The notes under the pieces: model-generated | What the model was told of the DNA's origin: nothing | Seen by the model: only the letters and a program-made list of their open reading frames with translations | Database searches by the model: none | Shown here: positions 59,156 through 64,000 of the stretch, piece after piece | Layout of the letters: every line of letters begins with the position of its first letter | Position numbering within the stretch: position 1 is the stretch's first letter | Assembly: GCA_016718805.1 (NCBI GenBank) | Contig: JADKCP010000001.1 | Location: 1,104,001-1,168,000 of the forward strand | Length of the DNA stretch: 64,000 nt | Direction of reading: 5' to 3' | DNA from: Bacteroidota bacterium | GTDB taxonomy: Bacteria > Bacteroidota > Bacteroidia > UBA4408 | Made by a program: the position numbers and the translations under genes

Positions 59156-60634
59156 CTAAAATTGAAAATAAATAAATTGAGCTTTTTCAAACACTCCAAA
59201 AAACAAAGTGAAGTATATAAGGAAAAAGTAAAAGGACCATCTTAACACAACATTTTTTTGTTTAAAACTCTCCCAAATCGATTTTTGTTCATCAAGTCTG
59301 TCAAACAACATAAGGAATAAAATTCCGGCAATAGCCAGCATAAAATCAAGCTGACTTTGATTCAGATACAAGTATTTTAATCGAGCAAAATTTGTGTTGC
59401 TTATTACATCTAAAGTTGATTGAAATAAATTAGAGCCAAGATTTGAAACTATGTAAAATCCATCGCTCATACTTGTAACTCTAAAAAATATCCAGGCAAC
59501 TGCAGCTAAAATAAATACCCAACTTTGATGAATAAATTTGTGCAGCAATGGATAGTTTAGTAAACCAATGCGTTCAGCAATTTTTTCTTGAGCAGTCTTA
59601 CTTATAATACCGGTAATTAAATAAATGCTGTGTAAAAATCCCCAAAATACAAAGGTCCAATTAGCCCCATGCCACAAACCGCTTATCATAAAAACAATGA
59701 ACAAATTGAGGTACCTGCGATTAACTGAAACCCTGTTTCCTCCCAAAGGAATATACAAATAATCGCGAAACCAGGTCGACAAGGATATGTGCCAACGGCT
59801 CCAAAATTCAGCTATGTTTTGAGAAAGATACGGACGTTTAAAATTTGTCATTAATTCAAATCCCATCACTCTTGCTGAACCAATGGCTATATCTGAATAG
59901 CCCGAAAAATCACAGTAAATTTGAAAGGTAAAAAACACGGTAGCTACTACCAATGAAATTCCTTCATAGAGGTGCGGTTGATCGTAAACCTGATTAACAA
60001 AAAGCGATAAGCGGTCGGCTATTACTACTTTTTTAAACATTCCCCAAGCCATTAGTTTAAAACCGGAAACTGCTTTATCGTAGTTAAAATATTTTTTCTC
60101 ATGAAACTGATGCAATACATTTTGCGGACGCTCAATTGGTCCTGCAACTAGCTGTGGATAAAACATCACATACAAGGCATAAATACCAAAATGTCGTTCC
60201 GCTTTTTGATTTCCACGATACACTTCAATGGTATAACTCATAGCTTGAAAAGTATGGAAGGATAATCCAATAGGCAACAGTATTTCGAGATAGGGAATAG
60301 GGTTAGTAAGCTGAAAATTTCCGAGTAAATCAGTAATGTTTTGATTAATAAAATTGTAGTATTTAAATACCGCCAACACTCCCACATTTGCAATAATACT
60401 CAACGAAAGCAAGAGTTTCTTGTTCTTAGGTGCAGCATTTTCAATCCAAATTCCTGCAAAGTAATCGATCACAATTGTGCCCGCTAAAATTAAAATGTAC
60501 ACGGGTACAAAAAACATATAGAAATAGCAGCTGGCTACCAATAATAAGAACCACCGCATGCGATGAGGTAAACCGAAAAATAACAGGCTTACTATTGGAA
60601 AAAATAATAAAAACTCAATGGAGTTAAAAAGCAT
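59156..60634 (-). CDS. MBOAT-family O-acyltransferase (AlgI/DltB-like)
   Basis: A 492-residue polytopic membrane enzyme that moves an acyl group across the inner membrane to a surface glycan. Signatures are LFNSIEFLLFFPIV at the start, GLSFHTFQAMSYTIEVYRG, YPQLVAGPIERPQNVLHQF, FQIYCDFSGYSDIAIGSARVMG, NFKRPYLSQNIAEFWSRWHISLSTWFRDYLYIPLGGNR and the invariant His in SGLWHGANWTFVFWG (~residue 317). It is tightly paired with the SGNH-like gene downstream. No capsule or alginate genes are close, so the substrate cannot be inferred. Confidence 0.9.
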   Translation of the reverse strand: MLFNSIEFLLFFPIVSLLFFGLPHRMRWFLLLVASCYFYMFFVPVYILILAGTIVIDYFAGIWIENAAPKNKKLLLSLSIIANVGVLAVFKYYNFINQNITDLLGNFQLTNPIPYLEILLPIGLSFHTFQAMSYTIEVYRGNQKAERHFGIYALYVMFYPQLVAGPIERPQNVLHQFHEKKYFNYDKAVSGFKLMAWGMFKKVVIADRLSLFVNQVYDQPHLYEGISLVVATVFFTFQIYCDFSGYSDIAIGSARVMGFELMTNFKRPYLSQNIAEFWSRWHISLSTWFRDYLYIPLGGNRVSVNRRYLNLFIVFMISGLWHGANWTFVFWGFLHSIYLITGIISKTAQEKIAERIGLLNYPLLHKFIHQSWVFILAAVAWIFFRVTSMSDGFYIVSNLGSNLFQSTLDVISNTNFARLKYLYLNQSQLDFMLAIAGILFLMLFDRLDEQKSIWESFKQKNVVLRWSFYFFLIYFTLFFGVFEKAQFIYFQF

Positions 60635-60690
60635 ACGCCAACAACTAATATTTAGGGTATCAGCAAATATCTAAAAAATACTGAATCAAA

Positions 60691-61761
60691 TTAATGTGTT
60701 AATTGAAGCTTTTGAAAAGCACCTTCATTTAATTGCACAAAATAGGTTCCTGCAGGATAATTAACTAGGTTCACTTCAATTTGTTTGTTGTTGTTTGCGA
60801 TAGTTTTAGCAAAATAAATTTCTTGCATTTGAATATTTACTATGCGAACTTTAACGGCATCAGAATACTCAGTAAGTATTGTAATAACTGATTCTCCGGG
60901 CTTGTAACTCAACTGAAAAGTAGGAGAGCTAGTTACATTATTTAAACCGTTAGTTGTACCTTGATAATGAAAAACAACAGTATTATTAGAAGCATTGGGG
61001 GTTGCTATTGTATCGGATAAAAGATTGTAAAATATATCTGCAGGATTAAATAAATTGGTTACAACAGCAATAGGAGCAGCAGTAAAGGAACTGTCGAATC
61101 GCTGGATACTTTGATTGCCCCAACTGGAGACATAAAATTTTCCTCCTTTTCCTTTACAAATTCCATCGCAGTTTGACAAGCTAGTTGTGGTAAGAATACT
61201 AATAGAAGAGTCTTGTAGACTAACTTTTTTAATCGACGCATTTGAACCCCAATTACACACCACTAATCGTGGCGAAATTCCGTCGTAAGCATCGTAACAT
61301 ATACCATTGGGAGTGTTGGTGGTGTTTGCAACAAATACATTAAAATTGCGAGTGGTAGAATTTAATCGGTATATTTTTTTTGCTGAAAAATCGGTTACAT
61401 AAAGGTTCCCGAAAGGATCATGAGTAATTCCATTTAAAAATCCACTGCCCATAGTTTTCGAATAAACAACACTGCCATTGCTGAGTAACAAGGCTGTAAT
61501 TTTTGTTCCATTGCAGCAATACAAAGTATCACCCACAATTTCAATGCCGTGAGGACCACTTCCTGTAAGTGTTGCGAATACAGTTTTTACACCATTTTTT
61601 AACGCAATAATTTGATGTGAACCTGTGTTTGAAATTAAATAGCGTTGTTGTGCATAATCGTATTCAACACTTTCGGGACCACTGTAATTTTGAGCTACTG
61701 ATTGTTTATACAGCATACTAATAAGTAGTATTGTAACAAGAATTCTCATAGATTTATTCAT
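60691..61761 (-). CDS. Secreted NHL/SMP-30-like beta-propeller protein with T9SS sorting domain
   Basis: From ATG 61761 the product is 356 residues: a signal peptide (~to 24, QSVAQN), then repeats of the six-bladed propeller type (PESVEYDYAQQRYLISN, GPHGIEIVGDTLYCCN, LNGITHDPFGNLYVTD, PNGICYDAYDG, CDGICKGKGGKFYVSSWG, NPADIFYNLLSDTI), and a type A sorting domain (VRIVNIQMQEIYFAKTI ... AFQKLQLTH). Propellers of this type include lactonases and ligand-binding proteins; no metal site can be assigned by eye. A longer start (TTG 61779) would lie inside the terminator stem of the cyanophycinase gene, so I prefer 61761. Confidence 0.78.
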   Translation of the reverse strand: MNKSMRILVTILLISMLYKQSVAQNYSGPESVEYDYAQQRYLISNTGSHQIIALKNGVKTVFATLTGSGPHGIEIVGDTLYCCNGTKITALLLSNGSVVYSKTMGSGFLNGITHDPFGNLYVTDFSAKKIYRLNSTTRNFNVFVANTTNTPNGICYDAYDGISPRLVVCNWGSNASIKKVSLQDSSISILTTTSLSNCDGICKGKGGKFYVSSWGNQSIQRFDSSFTAAPIAVVTNLFNPADIFYNLLSDTIATPNASNNTVVFHYQGTTNGLNNVTSSPTFQLSYKPGESVITILTEYSDAVKVRIVNIQMQEIYFAKTIANNNKQIEVNLVNYPAGTYFVQLNEGAFQKLQLTH

Positions 61762-61791
61762 AAAAAAAAGGCCGGACAATCGCCCGGCTTT
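61762..61791 (-). terminator. Rho-independent terminator of the cyanophycinase gene
   Basis: On the minus strand AAAGCCGG, an 8-9 base loop, CCGGCCTTT and a run of T. The stem has one bulge; the T tract is 8 long. It ends right at the start codon of the beta-propeller gene. Confidence 0.78.
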
Positions 61792-61804
61792 GAATTGATT
61801 AATT

Positions 61805-62680
61805 TTAGGCTTTAGCTAGTTTTTCAGGTGATTCGGCAAAAAATTTGCGTTCATTTAAATAGTAAAAATTTCCTTTTGCAAGTACATGAACTACTAAGTT
61901 TTCAATTGAAAGCGGTGTACCTTGTTCAGCATCTGCAATATTGGAATGACGTATATTGTGACCATCAAAAATAAGTACCAAACCTGAACCAATAGCTTCC
62001 ATTTTATTTCCTTCTTTTACCAGTACTCCAGTATCTTCACCAAGTCCAATACCAATGCATCCGGGATTGCCTGCAACTGCTTCGGCGAGGCGACCAAAAC
62101 GACCACGTTTTACAAAGTGAGAATCAATGATTACATCCTTTAAAAATGCTAAGCCGGTTGTAATTTTTACTTCCCCTTTGCGCATGGCTTCTGTGCTGCT
62201 TCCTTGATAAATCATGGTATTGCTCATAGCCATAGCTCCTGCGCTGGTTCCGGCTATCACAAAATCTTCGTGCATGTATCGGTCGATGATAACTTTTAAA
62301 AAATCGGTACCACCGAATATCATGCTTAAACGCATTTGATTACCGCCGGTAAACATTACCCCATCAGCTTTTTTAATTCGCTCAATGTATTCGGGTAGCA
62401 ATGCGTCTTCACGTTTACGAATGTGCATTACACCTACATTGCTGCAACCAAGTTTTCCAAAGGCATCAATGTAATTTTCGCCAACTTCAATAGGAATCAT
62501 CGACGCTGTAGTAATAACTTCAACAAGCGAATCTTTGCCTTTCATTTCTGAAAGAATTCGTTTTAAAATTCCTTCTTCAAAAAAATTAAGTTTTTCTTTT
62601 GGAGTAAAATTAGGCTCCGCATCTGTTCCTTTGTCTTCATTCCCCCCCACCGAAATTAATTTTCCTTTTGGAACTTCCAT
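61805..62680 (-). CDS. cphB: Cyanophycinase
   Basis: A 291-residue serine peptidase of family S51 that cuts cyanophycin (multi-L-arginyl-poly-L-aspartate) to beta-Asp-Arg dipeptides. Blocks are GKLISVGGNEDKG, EVITTASMIP, GVMFTGGNQMRLS, VIAGTSAGAMAMSNTMIYQG (nucleophile S146 in GTSAGA), FLKDVIIDSHFVKRGRFGRLAEAV and GIGLGEDTGVLV. Full length, no signal peptide, so it is the cytoplasmic type. No cyanophycin synthetase or isoaspartyl dipeptidase is in the window. It has its own -7 box and terminator. Confidence 0.92.
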   Translation of the reverse strand: MEVPKGKLISVGGNEDKGTDAEPNFTPKEKLNFFEEGILKRILSEMKGKDSLVEVITTASMIPIEVGENYIDAFGKLGCSNVGVMHIRKREDALLPEYIERIKKADGVMFTGGNQMRLSMIFGGTDFLKVIIDRYMHEDFVIAGTSAGAMAMSNTMIYQGSSTEAMRKGEVKITTGLAFLKDVIIDSHFVKRGRFGRLAEAVAGNPGCIGIGLGEDTGVLVKEGNKMEAIGSGLVLIFDGHNIRHSNIADAEQGTPLSIENLVVHVLAKGNFYYLNERKFFAESPEKLAKA

Positions 62681-62704
62681 GAATTTTATTTTTTGGTTAG
62701 CTCA

Positions 62705-62712
62705 CAAAATTA
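62705..62712 (-). promoter_or_regulatory. Putative -7 element for cyanophycinase
   Basis: TAATTTTG on the minus strand, a TAnnTTTG match, 25 bases before the ATG at 62680. No clear -33 box. Confidence 0.42.
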
Positions 62713-62801
62713 TGCTTTTAAACCCTGTTCAGGGTGATACACAGAATAAAAATTCAACAGGTTGCTAACAATGTTTTGTTCACTTCAACACATTATAAAA
62801 C

Positions 62802-63479
62802 CTACAATTTAATAAGCTTATAGCTGTAGATACCTTGTTTTATAATATAAACTCCTGCTCCCAATTGTTCAATATTCAATAGCATGGTCTCTGCTTGGGG
62901 AATAACTATTTGCAGCAGTCGACCATCGCTACCATAAATTTTTATTGTTGAGTCTGTTCCAGAAAAATAATTAGATGTAAAATAAGTATAGCTTTTGGCA
63001 GGATTGGGATACAGTTTAAATTGTTCCCTATTCAAATTGTTAGTAATGCCTGTTGATGTATTAAAAAGTTGTTGGTAGTTCTGTGCAAATTCATATTGCG
63101 AACCACATGTGCTTACAGCATCCCAATTGATAGACCAGGTCATCAAACCGCGCAAATTTATATATCCCGATGTTTGTACAAGTGTATAATTTCCTGGTTT
63201 AGGACCTATTCCCAACAAATACTTCATGGCATTTTTAACTGTGGTAGTATCTGCGAAGCCACCTCCTGCAGCTGATGTACAAGCGGGCAAACCTACTGCA
63301 ATTTTGGAAGCAGGTAATCCTTGAAAAAAACCACCACCAGTGTTGAAGCCTTGTATTACAGCCTCTGTCATCGCTACAATAAAATCGCTGCTACCTTGTG
63401 TGTAAATTTGTCCATCAATACCGAACATAGAACCGCTGTTGTATAATTGAACCTGTAAAATATCTATCGAATCGCGCAA
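62802..63479 (-). CDS. GH18 chitinase-like protein, C-terminal part with T9SS sorting domain (frameshifted)
   Basis: Carries the second half of the GH18 barrel (DSIDILQVQLYNSG, LPASKIAVGLPACTSAAGGG, LRGLMTWSINWD) and a type A sorting domain (FKLYPNPAKSYTYFTSNYFSGTDSTIKIYG ... GVYIIKQGIYSYKLIKL). MTWSINWD is the usual end of the barrel with its Trp. It joins the N-terminal part at the G4/C4 run 63555-63558, where one extra base sits; the true frame reads APETAYIQGGQSAFGG across the join. Confidence 0.85.
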   Translation of the reverse strand: MRDSIDILQVQLYNSGSMFGIDGQIYTQGSSDFIVAMTEAVIQGFNTGGGFFQGLPASKIAVGLPACTSAAGGGFADTTTVKNAMKYLLGIGPKPGNYTLVQTSGYINLRGLMTWSINWDAVSTCGSQYEFAQNYQQLFNTSTGITNNLNREQFKLYPNPAKSYTYFTSNYFSGTDSTIKIYGSDGRLLQIVIPQAETMLLNIEQLGAGVYIIKQGIYSYKLIKL

Positions 63480-64000
63480 GGCATGAACTATGGGAAGGTA
63501 GCCACCCCATATTCCGCCAAAGGCTGATTGTCCTCCTTGTATATAGGCAGTTTCGGGGAGCCATGGTCAGCCATAATTTAGTGTTATGATTGAGCCTGTA
63601 ATTGCTCATAATTTGTTGAATGGCATCAATCAAATTTAGCTGTGCAACATTTGTTGGTGCAGCAATAGTGCCTCCGAGTGCTAAAATTGAGTTTCCATTT
63701 TCAATATCTATATCAATACCATCAAATCCATAAGTATTAATTATTGAAGTTAATGAGCTTATAAATGCATTCTTATTCAAGGTATTGGTTAAATCAATAC
63801 TAGTAGTTGCACCTCCAATGCTTAACAGTACTTTTTTTCCAAGCGATTGCATGGTTTGAATTTGTGTAATAAACTGCGCCTGTGTTATGCCATCCGGAAC
63901 AAAAGTCATGGTCATGTCGCTTGGTGAAGTTGGCACTGCAAAGGCAACCTCAATAATTGTATAGCGTGAATCAATCTGGGTTAATGGAATATAGGGTGCA
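63415..64000 (-). CDS. GH18 chitinase-like protein, N-terminal part (runs off the right edge; frameshifted)
   Basis: An ORF open to the window edge reads APYIPLTQIDSRYTIIEVAF, then AVPTSPSDMTM, the barrel strand KKVLLSIGGATTSI, and the catalytic motif FDGIDIDIE (DxxDxDxE, the last Glu being the proton donor), then LWLTMAPR. After the C4 run the frame is lost. The protein's real start and any signal peptide lie beyond 64000. GH18 enzymes cut chitin or related GlcNAc polymers; with the sorting domain in the second half this is a secreted, T9SS-exported chitinase. Confidence 0.87.
   Translation of the reverse strand, partial: APYIPLTQIDSRYTIIEVAFAVPTSPSDMTMTFVPDGITQAQFITQIQTMQSLGKKVLLSIGGATTSIDLTNTLNKNAFISSLTSIINTYGFDGIDIDIENGNSILALGGTIAAPTNVAQLNLIDAIQQIMSNYRLNHNTKLWLTMAPRNCLYTRRTISLWRNMGWLPSHSSCLARFDRYFTGSIIQQRFYVRY

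Noticed and set aside
62722..62735. ACCCTGTTCAGGGT palindrome upstream of cyanophycinase
   Set aside because: Six-base arms with a 2-base loop are too short to be a terminator, and it could be chance or an operator; no repeat of it was found elsewhere by eye.
1..64000. tRNA, rRNA, prophage, integron or complete insertion sequence
   Set aside because: No tRNA-like TpsiC/anticodon pattern, no rRNA sequence, no phage structural genes, no integrase and no intact transposase were seen; the only transposase is the RAYT remnant at 41678-41920.

Overview
This is an AT-rich window from a Bacteroidota chromosome. The evidence is consistent across it: seven exported proteins end in type IX secretion (T9SS) sorting domains, many genes are preceded by a Bacteroidota-type -7 box (TAnnTTTG), Shine-Dalgarno sites are weak, signal peptides end in A-Q or G-Q, and families such as DUF6056, DUF6175-like, PurL of the split type and BshC are present. 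The two edges cut genes: an outer-membrane barrel protein on the left and a GH18 chitinase on the right. No tRNA, rRNA, CRISPR array or prophage was seen.

Layout. 1-6.6 kb (minus): barrel protein, secreted M1 aminopeptidase, two tiny secreted proteins that are little more than a sorting domain, a YD-repeat protein and a frameshifted DUF885 lipoprotein. 6.7-10.3 kb: arfB, rpe, class I aldolase, accD and a small periplasmic protein. 10.7-13.8 kb: a second frameshifted DUF885 lipoprotein, then a frameshifted AAA_14/DUF4143 ATPase bracketed by two matching hairpins. 14-31 kb: mostly housekeeping (ettA, suhB, lgt, recA, a TPR lipoprotein, a TPR-histidine kinase, a DUF6056 membrane protein, rimO, bshC, an OmpH-like protein, glutamate dehydrogenase). 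31-36.7 kb: Calx-beta/lamin-tail T9SS protein, VOC protein, a 129-bp tandem repeat, mtgA and fhs. 36.8-41.5 kb: a five-gene operon of exported proteins of unknown function, with a near-consensus promoter and a clear terminator. 41.5-42.8 kb: a small island between 19-bp direct repeats, holding a decayed REP-associated transposase and a lipoprotein gene. 42.8-52.5 kb: purL, a polytopic membrane protein, xdhA without a large subunit, a tight MOSC / membrane protein / P-loop NTPase operon, and an APC permease. 52.5-64 kb (minus): nitrilase - preT - M28 peptidase - cyclophilin operon, an MBOAT/SGNH pair, a beta-propeller T9SS protein, cyanophycinase and the GH18 chitinase.

How it fits together. 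The window shows a heterotroph with secreted degradative enzymes (M1, M28 and DUF885 peptidases, chitinase), part of reductive pyrimidine catabolism (PreT plus a beta-ureidopropionase-like nitrilase), bacillithiol synthesis and cyanophycin turnover. The best candidates for undescribed biology are the five-gene exported operon at 36.8-41.5 kb, the hairpin-bounded ATPase cassette at 12.5-13.8 kb and the MOSC/membrane/NTPase operon at 48.2-50.5 kb. Five genes are each split by a single-base indel in a short homopolymer. This is as likely to be sequence error as real decay, and it should be checked before any of them is called a pseudogene.
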